Part shown: positions 1 to 8,282 of the stretch, one piece after another
Position numbering within the stretch: the stretch's first letter is position 1
How the letters are laid out: every line of letters starts with the position of its first letter
Source: Ardenticatenaceae bacterium
GTDB taxonomy: Bacteria; Chloroflexota; Anaerolineae; Promineifilales; Promineifilaceae
DNA length: 64,000 bases
Reading direction: 5' to 3'
Assembly: GCA_020634565.1 (NCBI GenBank)
Contig: JACKBN010000016.1
Span: 1 to 64,000 of the forward strand
Position numbers and translations under genes: made by a program
Notes under the pieces: generated by a model
Seen by the model: only the letters and a program-made list of their open reading frames with translations
What the model was told of the DNA's origin: nothing
Databases searched by the model: none

Positions 1-69
1 ATCAGGCGCATAGGCGGTCTGACTTCCCCAATTTTCACCTTTATAAACTCACAGGAGAAACACAAAGCT

Positions 70-2556
70 ATGTACCCGCAACGCAGAAACAAAAACTTCA
101 TCCCCATACTCCTAACCCTCTTAATCCCACTTATTTTGACCCTTACATTCATTGTTTTGGCAGCTCCAGGCGATCTAGATCCCACCTTTGGCACAGGCGG
201 GATTGTTACAACCCCTGTTGGCAGCCCCGGTTTCAACCCAATTGTTATGCAACCAGATGGAAAGCTCGTGGTTGTAGGTTCTAGTGGGGCTCAACCAACT
301 TTCGATGTTGCCGTAGCCCGCTACAATTCAGATGGAAGCCTGGATGCAACTTTTGGTACGGGTGGCACCGTAGTAACCGATCTTGGTGGTACTGATCGTA
401 GTCACATAGGCAACGCTATTGCCCTACAAGCTGACGGCAAAATTATTGTGGCCGGGGAAAGTAGTGCCCTGGGTAACTTCGCTTTTTATGCGGTACGATA
501 TAATGCAGATGGGAGCCTGGACACCAGCTTCGACTCAGATGGCATTGTGTTTACTCCCATTGGTACCCGACACGCCCGAGCCTATGCCATTGCGATTCAA
601 AATGATGGCAAGATTGTGGTAGGCGGTTATGCTCGTGTTGCCAATAATGACTTTGCCATCGTGCGTTACTGCGCAGATGGCAGTCTGGACAATGGCGCTA
701 ATTGTGGAGGTTCCGGCTTTGGCACTGGGGGCATCGTCGCCACCGATATTGGTGGTGCCCAAGACCAGATTTACACATTGGCTATCCAGGATGACGGCAA
801 AATTCTAGCTGGTGGCTACAGCAACAACACGGCAGGCCCAAATTACGCCTTTACCGTAGCGCGTTACAATACAGACGGAACATTGGACACCACTTTCGAT
901 TCAGATGGTATTGCACAAACATTGTTTTCCACTGGGCAAGATTTGCTCTATGACATCGCGTTACAGCCAGATGGCAAAATTGTGGGTGCAGGCTTTGTCC
1001 CTTTCTCTGACAACAACCCCGAACAAAATGTCGCTCTGGTCCGTTACAACACAAATGGCTCAGCGGACACCTCTTTTGGCACAAACGGCACGGTTAAAAC
1101 AAACATCAATCCAGCAGGTGCTGACGAGGCATACGGTCTAACTCTCGATTCTGAAGGCAAAATATTGGTGGTAGGCCGGACCCGGATTGGCACAAGTGGC
1201 GGCGACTTCGATTTTTTCCTCATGCGCTATGATGTCAATGGCGTTCTGGACAACACTTTTGGCACCAATGGTCTGGTTATAGAAGATATGGGCACAGGCA
1301 ATAATGCGGCCCGAGGCGTGCTTGTGCAGCCAGACAACAAGATTGTTATCGTGGGTAGCGCTGGTGGTTTCACGCTAGTACGTTATGAGGGCACCTATAT
1401 CCCCCTTGACGCGATAGATGATTCAGGCGTAAGCTTTGCTACTGATGAAGATACGGCCGTCACAACTGGCAATGTGCTTGATAACGATTTGGGTAACGGT
1501 GTAAAGTCGATTAGCGGCTTCAATGACAGCGGCTTGGCAGGCACATTAACCAATAACAACGACGGCACATTTGACTATGATCCCAATGGTCAATTTGACT
1601 ACCTGGCGGCCGGAGAACAGGCAGAGGATATCTTCACATACGATGTCACTGACAGTACGATAACTGACACAGCTACTGTAACCATTACCGTTTCAGGTGT
1701 TAACGATGCCCCCATTGCCCTAGACGATGAGGGTGTTGGGTTTACCACTAACGCAGCAACCGCGTTTACAACAGGAAATGTTCTTAGCAACGATAGCGAT
1801 GTCGATCTCAGCGATACGTTATCGGTTGATAGTGTCAACGACAGCAGCCTGCTTGGCACATTAACTAATAATAACGATGGTACGTTCGATTATGATCCAA
1901 ACGGCATGTTCGACTCGCTTTTACCCGGTCAACAAGCCCAGGATGTATTTTCTTATGACGTTACCGACGGTACACTGACAGACACTGCTGTGGTCACCAT
2001 CACGGTAACTGGATTCACTCGCAGTTATGAAACCTATTTGCCCATTGTCACGAATAACGTAACCTACGCTCCAGACCTGGTGGTGACAGCCATGACGGTA
2101 ACCGCGAACGGTGTTGAGGTCCTGATAACCAATCAAGGCGAAACGGCCGTTACCGACGACTTCTGGGTAGATGTATACATTGATCCAGACACGCCGCCGA
2201 CTGGGGTAAACCAAACCTGGGAAACACAGGGTGGTGAAGGTCTCGTGTGGGGTGTCACCAACATCACGCTGAATCCGGGCGAAACGCTCTTGCTGAACCA
2301 GAGCAGCCCGTATTATGTACCTGATCTTAGTAGCTTCTCAGGCAGCATTGCTACGGGAACGGCCGTTTATGCCCAGGTGGATTCGGCCAACGTAAATACA
2401 GCGTTTGGCAATGTTCTGGAAACCCACGAAATTTTGGGGAATCCTTACAATAACATTATGATGGTAACAGCACCAACGCCGGTGACGCCGCCACGCCAAC
2501 TTAACCAAACGGCAGCTGCCTTGCAGCCAAATTGGAGCAGCTTACCACCACGATAA
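70..2556 (+). CDS. Secreted delta-60 propeller / cadherin-like surface protein
   Basis: 828 residues. The N-terminus has a hydrophobic signal segment (about residues 10-31). Seven delta-60-type repeats follow (about residues 33-440), each with a 'LDxTFGTGG' turn and a 'LQPDGKIVVxG' strand, which suits one seven-bladed propeller. Two cadherin-like/VCBS Ig domains follow (about 450-650), sharing 'GTLTNNNDGTFDYDPNG'. Then comes a 'YLPIVTNN' segment near residue 655 and a CARDB-like domain ('APDLVVTAMTV'). There are no catalytic residues, so a structural, adhesive or ligand-binding role at the cell surface is inferred. AGGAGA lies 11 nt before the ATG. The fourth repeat carries a small Cys-containing insertion. 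Domain calls are confident; function is unknown. Confidence 0.8.
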   Translation: MYPQRRNKNFIPILLTLLIPLILTLTFIVLAAPGDLDPTFGTGGIVTTPVGSPGFNPIVMQPDGKLVVVGSSGAQPTFDVAVARYNSDGSLDATFGTGGTVVTDLGGTDRSHIGNAIALQADGKIIVAGESSALGNFAFYAVRYNADGSLDTSFDSDGIVFTPIGTRHARAYAIAIQNDGKIVVGGYARVANNDFAIVRYCADGSLDNGANCGGSGFGTGGIVATDIGGAQDQIYTLAIQDDGKILAGGYSNNTAGPNYAFTVARYNTDGTLDTTFDSDGIAQTLFSTGQDLLYDIALQPDGKIVGAGFVPFSDNNPEQNVALVRYNTNGSADTSFGTNGTVKTNINPAGADEAYGLTLDSEGKILVVGRTRIGTSGGDFDFFLMRYDVNGVLDNTFGTNGLVIEDMGTGNNAARGVLVQPDNKIVIVGSAGGFTLVRYEGTYIPLDAIDDSGVSFATDEDTAVTTGNVLDNDLGNGVKSISGFNDSGLAGTLTNNNDGTFDYDPNGQFDYLAAGEQAEDIFTYDVTDSTITDTATVTITVSGVNDAPIALDDEGVGFTTNAATAFTTGNVLSNDSDVDLSDTLSVDSVNDSSLLGTLTNNNDGTFDYDPNGMFDSLLPGQQAQDVFSYDVTDGTLTDTAVVTITVTGFTRSYETYLPIVTNNVTYAPDLVVTAMTVTANGVEVLITNQGETAVTDDFWVDVYIDPDTPPTGVNQTWETQGGEGLVWGVTNITLNPGETLLLNQSSPYYVPDLSSFSGSIATGTAVYAQVDSANVNTAFGNVLETHEILGNPYNNIMMVTAPTPVTPPRQLNQTAAALQPNWSSLPPR

Positions 2557-2566
2557 ATCGATCATT

Positions 2567-2597
2567 AGGAGGTCGTCATTTTTCATGACGACCTCCT
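2567..2597 (+). terminator. Perfect 13-bp hairpin after the delta-60 gene
   Basis: Arms 2567-2579 and 2585-2597 are perfectly complementary around a 5-nt loop, 11 nt after the preceding stop. There is no T-tract on the plus strand. The left arm contains AGGAGGT, a perfect Shine-Dalgarno core locked in the stem. It is probably a terminator or mRNA 3'-end structure, because the next gene has its own AAGGAAG site at about 2605. Confidence 0.6.
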
Positions 2598-2617
2598 GAA
2601 CAACAAGGAAGAAACGA

Positions 2618-3088
2618 ATGAAACCAAACATCTCAAAACAAACTTTTTCTAAATTTGCCCGCTTGCTCCTCATTGGCACGGGGCTTTCTCTCTTCCTGCT
2701 GCTGGGAGCCAGCCTTGTACAGCCAGCAACACCCGCCCTTGCAGATTTACCGCCCCGGCCAACGGCCGTTCCCAGCAATAGCGACACCGTAAACGGCGCA
2801 CAAATCAAATTGGTCGTTGGTGAAGTGACAGGGGGTGAATGGACGGCCGTTCAATGGCAAAATCCCAACACCGATGAATGGATTACTGTTGACGGTTGGC
2901 AAGGCACGCTGGAAGCTAATGGCACGCAGATCTGGTGGGTAGGCGGCGAACAATTCGGCCGTGGCCCGTTCCGCTGGCAGCTGTTTGATGAACAGGATGG
3001 CAATTTGCTGGAGACCAGCGAAGCATTCACCATGCCCACGCAAAATCGCGAGATCGTGACGGTGAACATCCCAGCAGTCGAGGAGTAA
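2618..3088 (+). CDS. Small exported protein of unknown function
   Basis: 156 residues. A basic N-terminus and a long hydrophobic segment (about residues 13-33) ending near 'PALA' predict a signal peptide cleaved near residue 42. The mature part is one small beta-rich domain with many Trp residues ('GEWTAVQWQNP', 'WQGTLEANGTQIWWVG', 'GPFRWQLFD'). I do not recognise a named family. The gene has AAGGAAG before its ATG and ends at a strong bidirectional terminator facing the convergent SpoIIM-like gene. It is monocistronic or follows the delta-60 gene weakly. Confidence 0.7.
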   Translation: MKPNISKQTFSKFARLLLIGTGLSLFLLLGASLVQPATPALADLPPRPTAVPSNSDTVNGAQIKLVVGEVTGGEWTAVQWQNPNTDEWITVDGWQGTLEANGTQIWWVGGEQFGRGPFRWQLFDEQDGNLLETSEAFTMPTQNREIVTVNIPAVEE

Positions 3089-3102
3089 AAACCGAAAGCG
3101 CA

Positions 3103-3141
3103 AAAAAAGGGATGGTGCCATTTGAGCGCCATCCCTTTTTT
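3103..3141. terminator. Bidirectional intrinsic terminator
   Basis: Arms 3103-3118 and 3126-3141 form a 16-bp stem (one G-T pair). It has A6 on the left and T6 on the right, so it works in both directions. It sits between the convergent small exported protein gene and the SpoIIM-like gene. Confidence 0.85.
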
Positions 3142-3152
3142 ATTTCCACTAA

Positions 3153-4118
3153 TTACGATTCCTTGGCGTGACGCCCCGCCAAAAGCAAGTATCCATACAG
3201 CAAAACGCCAGTCACAATGCCTACGCTCCATTTCACTGGCCAGGGAATATTTTCATTGGGGGAAATGAAACCCTCAATTAGACCGGCCACAATGAGAATG
3301 GGCACACAGCCAATAATGAGCCGTACCGCTTTGCGCACCGCCAACATCACTGCATCGCCCCGCTTGAGCAAGCCAGGCTGAATAATGGCCCAGCCTAACA
3401 TCAGCCCGGAACCACCCGCAATAAAAATAGCCGACAGTTCGATCACGCCATGACCAATCACAAAAGTCCACAGCTCAAAACCGACATCGTAGTGGGCCGT
3501 CAGGCCAGTAATGCCGCCCAACAGCAAGCCATTAAAGATGAGGATGTAAAGGCTGAACAAACCAGCAGTAATACCACCACCAAACGCCATAAAAGAAACC
3601 TGGATGTTGTTGGACATGATGAAGGCGGATGTATACGGCCGTTCCTCCACCGGAATATTGGTCCACAGCTCCTGATTTTCAATGCCAGGGCGCAATTCCT
3701 GCACATTGGCAGGCAGCAGCCAGGTAGACGCATCTGGCTGCCAATTGGTGAGGAAACCGGCAATGATGGCTGGCAAACACACCAGCAAAGCGGCCGTAAT
3801 CACAAATGGCAGCGCCTCGCGGAACGTGCTGGGCAATCCCACCAAAAAATAATGCTTCAGCCGCCGCACCGCCAGCGGCTCACCCTGGTAAATGGTGGCA
3901 TGACCACGCGCCACCAACTGATTCAAAAAAGTGGTCACCTGATGGCGCGGAAATTCTCGCTGGGCCAGCGCCAAATCTGACGTAACCGAACGATACAACG
4001 CTCCCATTTGCTGAACTTCAGCGGGGCTGAGCTGGTTCATCTGTTGACTTTTATCGAGCAGTGCGGTTAACTTTTGCCAATCGGCTTGACGCGAGCGGTA
4101 AAATTGTTCGGCATTCAT
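3153..4118 (-). CDS. SpoIIM-family (DUF95) integral membrane protein
   Basis: 321 residues from the ATG at 4118; a longer in-frame TTG start at 4148 is less likely. A cytoplasmic alpha-helical N-terminal region of about 90 residues ('EQFYRSRQADWQKL') precedes about five membrane segments. These include the conserved centre where 'SNNIQVSF' leads into a Gly-rich helix and 'FVIGHGVIELSAI', typical of the stage II sporulation M family. In non-sporulating bacteria this family is usually found beside RDD proteins, as here. The exact role is unknown; envelope function is inferred. Divergent from the RDD gene, with 50 bp between the starts. Confidence 0.85.
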   Translation of the reverse strand: MNAEQFYRSRQADWQKLTALLDKSQQMNQLSPAEVQQMGALYRSVTSDLALAQREFPRHQVTTFLNQLVARGHATIYQGEPLAVRRLKHYFLVGLPSTFREALPFVITAALLVCLPAIIAGFLTNWQPDASTWLLPANVQELRPGIENQELWTNIPVEERPYTSAFIMSNNIQVSFMAFGGGITAGLFSLYILIFNGLLLGGITGLTAHYDVGFELWTFVIGHGVIELSAIFIAGGSGLMLGWAIIQPGLLKRGDAVMLAVRKAVRLIIGCVPILIVAGLIEGFISPNENIPWPVKWSVGIVTGVLLYGYLLLAGRHAKES

Positions 4119-4124
4119 GAACAG

Positions 4125-4130
4125 ATTATA
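4125..4130 (-). promoter_or_regulatory. Perfect -10 box giving a probably leaderless SpoIIM transcript
   Basis: On the minus strand a consensus TATAAT ends 6 nt before the ATG at 4118. Transcription would therefore start at or next to the A of the start codon, which suggests a leaderless mRNA. No good -35 is seen (TTTCTT at 17-bp spacing). There is no Shine-Dalgarno sequence for this ATG. Confidence 0.5.
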
Positions 4131-4168
4131 CTTGAGTGCTTTGCACAAAGAAACAGTTGGAATAATTT

Positions 4169-4963
4169 ATGACGGCACCAGACGAATTTCTAAATATTGA
4201 TACGCCAGAAAATGTTGTTTTTGGTTATGAAGTCGTAGGCATTGGCTCCCGCTTTTTGGCCGCGCTCGTCGATACCACCATCATCGGCTTGCTGCTGCTG
4301 GCGGTCAACGCCATTCTCATCTTTGTCTTTTTGGGCGGATTTGACGGCATCGGCGACGGCAATGCCTTTCTTGTGGCACTGCTTTCGCTAATCAGCTTCG
4401 CCTTTTTCTGGGGGTATTACATCTTTTTTGAGATGAGCTGGAACGGCAGCACGCCAGGCAAAAGGCAAGTGGGCATTCGCGTCATTCGCAGCGATGGCAC
4501 CCCAATTACGCTGGCGGAGTCCGTCATTCGCAACCTGGTGCGGTTGATCGATTTCCTGCCGGGAGCGTATGGGCTGGGTTTGGTCACCATGTTTATCGAC
4601 AGCAAAGCGCGCCGTCTGGGCGATCTGGCGGCCAACACATTGGTGGTGCGAGAGCAAACGGCCGTTTCCCTCGAATCACTAAGCAAAACCGCCAGCCCCA
4701 CCAGCAACGTCGTCAGCCGCGCGCCGGGCAAAGCCGAAATGGAAGCCGCCAAATGGCCCGTCGATAAGCTCACCGAGGCGGACATCCAGCTGGCGGAATC
4801 CCTGCTGCAACGATACAACGATCTGCCCAACGGCTTCACCCTCGCCAACCAGATTCTCAACCGGCTGGTAGAACGCATGGGCCTGCCGAGTAACCCGGTA
4901 CGGCCGTCTGAAGCCATCTACGCCATCAAACGGATCGTGCAAATTTATCATTACGACGAGTAA
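4169..4963 (+). CDS. RDD-family membrane protein
   Basis: 264 residues. The RDD domain covers about residues 15-160, with 'GSRFLAALVDTTI' as the first helix, two more hydrophobic segments, and 'STPGKRQVGIRV' before the third. The name-giving region includes 'DSKARRLGDLAANTLVV'. The C-terminal 100 residues are soluble. RDD proteins are uncharacterised transport-related membrane proteins in most cases; some have been linked to Na+/H+ exchange, which cannot be assumed here. Its divergent SpoIIM-family neighbour is a recurrent genomic partner of this family. Confidence 0.85.
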   Translation: MTAPDEFLNIDTPENVVFGYEVVGIGSRFLAALVDTTIIGLLLLAVNAILIFVFLGGFDGIGDGNAFLVALLSLISFAFFWGYYIFFEMSWNGSTPGKRQVGIRVIRSDGTPITLAESVIRNLVRLIDFLPGAYGLGLVTMFIDSKARRLGDLAANTLVVREQTAVSLESLSKTASPTSNVVSRAPGKAEMEAAKWPVDKLTEADIQLAESLLQRYNDLPNGFTLANQILNRLVERMGLPSNPVRPSEAIYAIKRIVQIYHYDE

Positions 4964-4966
4964 AAA

Positions 4967-4999
4967 GTCATTGAGTAATTGATTGAATTACTCAATGAC
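4967..4999. terminator. Perfect 14-bp hairpin between convergent genes
   Basis: Arms 4967-4980 and 4986-4999 are perfect complements around a 5-nt loop. The left flank is A-rich, giving a T-run for the minus-strand transcript. It separates the RDD gene from the convergent ABC-F gene, which ends 5 bp away. Confidence 0.8.
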
Positions 5000-5003
5000 C
5001 TGA

Positions 5004-6644
5004 TCACATCTTTCCGCCTGCCGCCAGATAATCCGTGTAAGCGCCATCAAACTCGGTGAAACGGCCGTCTTTCAACTCCAACACCCGGTCCACCACCTGA
5101 TCCAAAAAATAGCGGTCGTGCGAGACAACAAGCAGCGTCCCCTCAAATTCGTCCAGGGTTTGCTCCAGCACCTCAATCGAGGCAATGTCCAGGTTATTAG
5201 TCGGTTCGTCCAGCAGGAGCAGATTCGGCCGTTCCAGCACCAGCTTGGCCAACTGCAAGCGACTGCGCTCGCCACCGCTTAGCTTGCCAATTGGCTGCTG
5301 CATCTGGTCATAGCTGTACAAAAAGCGATGCAAAAACGCCACCGCCACTTCCCGGCTCACGGGGGCCGTCTGCCGAATTTCGCTGATGAGATCGCGGCTG
5401 TAATCGAGCGTTTCATGCTCCTGGGCATAATAGCCAATCTTCACGCTTGGCCCGATTTTGATGATGCCGCCATGAATGTTCTCTGGATCAAGCAGCTGCT
5501 TAAGCAGGAACGACTTGCCTGCGCCGTTCGGCCCTACCAGCCCAACCCGCTCGCCATGCCACAAAATCTGGTTGAGTTGGTTGAAGATGGTACGGCCGTT
5601 TTCAAAGCGCCTCGTTACGTTTTCCAACTCCAGTACCTTGTTGCTGCCTCGCCAACCTGCCAGATCAAGCGTCATGCGGCGCTGCTCAGCCACTTTTTCC
5701 ACCTTGTCCATCTTGTCCAGCATTTTGCGGCGGCTGCGCGCCTGCTTGATATGCCGCTCGTTGACCACCATCGACGCCCACAGCTCAAAGCGAGCAATGG
5801 CCGCCTCAATGCGGCTAATCTCTTTTTGCTGGGCGGCATATAGCTGCGCCTGCCGCAGTCTGGCTAGCTCACGCTCGGTGGTGTAATTGGTGTAGTTGCC
5901 GACGTAGAGAGTGAGACGGCCGTTTTCCAACTCAGCAATATGCGTGGCCACCTCATCCAGCAAATACCGGTCGTGCGAAATAATCACCACGCCGCCCGGA
6001 TAGCTGCGAATGACCGCCTCTAGCCGCTGCTTGGCGGCCAAATCCAGATGATTATCTGGCTCGTCCAGCAGCAGCAAGTCCGGCTGCTGCACCAGCAGCT
6101 TGGCCAGCATGATCAATTTCTTTTGCCCACCGCTCAAATGCTCCGTCTGTGTATCCCATCGCTCCTGAGGAAACCCCAGTCGCACCAGAGTTTCCTTTAC
6201 CCGGCTTTCATAGCTGGCCCCGTCGAGTTGTTCCAGCTTGTGCAGCCAGGTCTCGTGCTGAGCCATGACTTTCGTCAGTCGGTCGCCATCTTCATAAACG
6301 GCGGGGGTGCCCATTTGCTGTTCCAGCTCAGCCAGTTTTTGATGGATGGCGGCAATTTGGGGAACGGCCGTCATTGCCTCATCAACCACCGATTTGCCCG
6401 CCAGCGGCTCAGGTTCCTGCTCCAACCGCCCCCAGGTCAGGCCCGATTTGCGGAAAATGTTACCCTCATCCGGCTCCAATTCCCGCGATACCAGTTTCAG
6501 CAAGGTCGATTTGCCCGCACCGTTGGGACCCACCAGCCCCACCCGCTGCTGGTTCTGCACTTCCCAGCTCAAACCAGAGAAAATCAATTTTCCAGCCAAC
6601 GAAACCGCTATTTTGTCGAGATTAAATAAAATTTCAGCCATCAT
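5004..6644 (-). CDS. ABC-F family ATPase (ribosome-associated)
   Basis: 546 residues with two ABC domains and no membrane segments. First domain: Walker A GPNGAGKST at 39-47, signature LSGGQKK at 170-176, Walker B LLLLDEPDNHLD at 190-201. A charged linker helix region spans about 250-320. Second domain: Walker A GPNGAGKS at 371-378, signature LSGGERS at 455-461, Walker B LLLLDEPTNNLD at 475-486. ABC-F proteins bind the ribosomal E site and rescue or modulate translation; some give antibiotic resistance. The subfamily cannot be set by eye. GGAG lies just before the ATG at 6644, and a second ATG follows at 6641. A terminator-like hairpin sits in the presumed leader. Confidence 0.92.
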   Translation of the reverse strand: MMAEILFNLDKIAVSLAGKLIFSGLSWEVQNQQRVGLVGPNGAGKSTLLKLVSRELEPDEGNIFRKSGLTWGRLEQEPEPLAGKSVVDEAMTAVPQIAAIHQKLAELEQQMGTPAVYEDGDRLTKVMAQHETWLHKLEQLDGASYESRVKETLVRLGFPQERWDTQTEHLSGGQKKLIMLAKLLVQQPDLLLLDEPDNHLDLAAKQRLEAVIRSYPGGVVIISHDRYLLDEVATHIAELENGRLTLYVGNYTNYTTERELARLRQAQLYAAQQKEISRIEAAIARFELWASMVVNERHIKQARSRRKMLDKMDKVEKVAEQRRMTLDLAGWRGSNKVLELENVTRRFENGRTIFNQLNQILWHGERVGLVGPNGAGKSFLLKQLLDPENIHGGIIKIGPSVKIGYYAQEHETLDYSRDLISEIRQTAPVSREVAVAFLHRFLYSYDQMQQPIGKLSGGERSRLQLAKLVLERPNLLLLDEPTNNLDIASIEVLEQTLDEFEGTLLVVSHDRYFLDQVVDRVLELKDGRFTEFDGAYTDYLAAGGKM

Positions 6645-6717
6645 TCACTCCAATCTGGCGCTTTCGGCTGGCGTAGGAAGCTGCTGCCAGCCTCCAGACG
6701 CATAGTTTAAAACAAAA

Positions 6718-6745
6718 AGGCCGAGACGATTATTCGCCTCGGCCT
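6718..6745 (-). terminator. Terminator-like hairpin upstream of the ABC-F gene
   Basis: Arms 6718-6725 and 6738-6745 form an 8-bp GC-rich stem. Three further pairs (6727-6729 with 6734-6736) follow one mismatch. Only the minus-strand reading has a T-tract (TTTTTGTTTT), so it acts on leftward transcription, 73 nt before the ABC-F start. No leftward gene lies upstream. It is therefore either a leader attenuator of the ABC-F gene or a block to stray antisense transcription. The 6645-6938 gap holds nothing else I can recognise. Confidence 0.6.
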
Positions 6746-6938
6746 GTAAAATCACTTAGTTTACATAATGTTTATTCGGGAGGCGCACCTGTATAAGGAC
6801 GCAGCGAAATAGAGCCAAAACGAATGGCTTCAGTAAAACGACGGTCGAACCACACCATAAACATCATAAGCAAAGCATATCCTAAGCGGAGGTCCTGCGC
6901 AAATGCCCGTTTGGGTGATCGCAGGTATACTTTGGGCC

Positions 6939-8279
6939 ATGAAGAAAAAGGTATCCTTGTTGCTTTTTGCTCTGCTTTGGCTCACCGTCAGTTGCGACCT
7001 GGCCAGCCGCTTGAACCCGGCAGAAACGGCCGTTACCACTCCCGGTGCAGTCACCAACTCATCCACCAACGGCACCCCGGCAACGGAAGGCACCGCCGCA
7101 GCCGACATGACGCCTGATATTGCGATTCCAACAACGGCCGTTACCCAAACAAGTCCCACGTTACGCGTCTGGCTCCCCCCGGAAATTGCCCTTTCGACAG
7201 AAACCGGCGCCGAAATTTTGAATACGCAGCTGGCCGCCTACCGCAGCAGCCATCCCGATGTGGTGCTCACCATTGAGCAAAAAGCCGTCAGCGGACAAAG
7301 CGGCATCCTTAACTACTTGCGCACAGGGCGCACCATCGCCCCCAGCGTACTGCCCGATCTCATTGCCATCCCCGTTGACCAGCTCGGGCCAGCTCTCTCG
7401 GAAGAACTCATCTACCCGCTGGGCAATCTAGTAGACACCTCGCTGCTGGAAGATCTATTTCCCGCGGCCCTAGATTTGGTCTTAAGAAACAATCAGGTCA
7501 GCGGTTATCCCTTTGTGCTCACCAACCTGCCCCACCTTGTTTATGACAGTAATGCTGTTACCCAAACAATCCCTTCTCGCTGGTCAGGCTTTGCGGATAT
7601 GCCCAACCGCTTTATCTTGCCAGCGCACGGCACCCCGGCTGGCACGCTGGGCTTGCAACTTTATCTGGATGCGGGTGGCACGCTCACCAATGACGCAGGG
7701 CAAGTGGCTTTGCAGGTTGAACCATTGGCAACCGCTCTGCAACAGCTCTTTACCGCTAAAAATAATGGTCTGATTTTGGACCAGAGCAGCAACTACACCA
7801 CGCTGCAAGAATCATGGCAGCTGCTCCAGACTGGGGCAGCAGATATTGCCCTTACCAATAGCGAACAATTTTTGCGCCAGCGCGACGGCAGCGGCTTGTC
7901 CATCGCCATTATTCCTGGGCTGGATCGTTCTTTAACGCCAGTGGTTTCCGGCTGGGCCTGGGCCATCAGCACCGCAGATCCGACCAAGCGAGCGCTAGCC
8001 GGCGATTTGCTCAACAGCTTAATTGCCAGCAATCAGCTGGGCGAATGGACCTACGCCAGCAACCTGCTCCCAGCGCGGCAGGCGGCCTTTGCCTTCTGGC
8101 CTGGAGAAGATCCCTACGTCATTTTTGCGCGCGAACAGCTGAATCGTGCCAGAGCCATGCCCGTTAGCGCCACCAGCAACGTGATGACCGCGCTCAACAA
8201 TGCTGTCTTCGATGTGGTGACGCTGGCTAAAACGCCCCAGGTCGCCGCAGAAGAAGCGGCGGCGGCGCTGCAACAGTAA
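6939..8279 (+). CDS. Extracellular solute-binding lipoprotein (family 1-like)
   Basis: 446 residues from the ATG at 6939. I prefer this to an ATG 36 nt upstream because the protein then opens with MKKK, a hydrophobic stretch and a loose lipobox 'LTVSC'. A Thr/Ala-rich linker follows. The fold suits an ABC-transporter periplasmic-type binding protein: 'TLRVWLPPE' as the first strand, 'YPFVLTNLPHLVYDS' as a hinge strand and 'SGWAWAIS' late. Family 1 proteins commonly bind sugars or oligosaccharides. No permease or ATPase gene is nearby, so the partner must be elsewhere. It heads a plus-strand run with glycerate kinase and a phosphohexomutase. Confidence 0.8.
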   Translation: MKKKVSLLLFALLWLTVSCDLASRLNPAETAVTTPGAVTNSSTNGTPATEGTAAADMTPDIAIPTTAVTQTSPTLRVWLPPEIALSTETGAEILNTQLAAYRSSHPDVVLTIEQKAVSGQSGILNYLRTGRTIAPSVLPDLIAIPVDQLGPALSEELIYPLGNLVDTSLLEDLFPAALDLVLRNNQVSGYPFVLTNLPHLVYDSNAVTQTIPSRWSGFADMPNRFILPAHGTPAGTLGLQLYLDAGGTLTNDAGQVALQVEPLATALQQLFTAKNNGLILDQSSNYTTLQESWQLLQTGAADIALTNSEQFLRQRDGSGLSIAIIPGLDRSLTPVVSGWAWAISTADPTKRALAGDLLNSLIASNQLGEWTYASNLLPARQAAFAFWPGEDPYVIFAREQLNRARAMPVSATSNVMTALNNAVFDVVTLAKTPQVAAEEAAAALQQ

Positions 8280-8282
8280 CAG

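Noticed and set aside
4900..4925. Match to the Neisseria DNA uptake sequence (GCCGTCTGAA)
   Set aside because: It is a chance extension of one ACGGCCGT copy; the other copies have different flanks.
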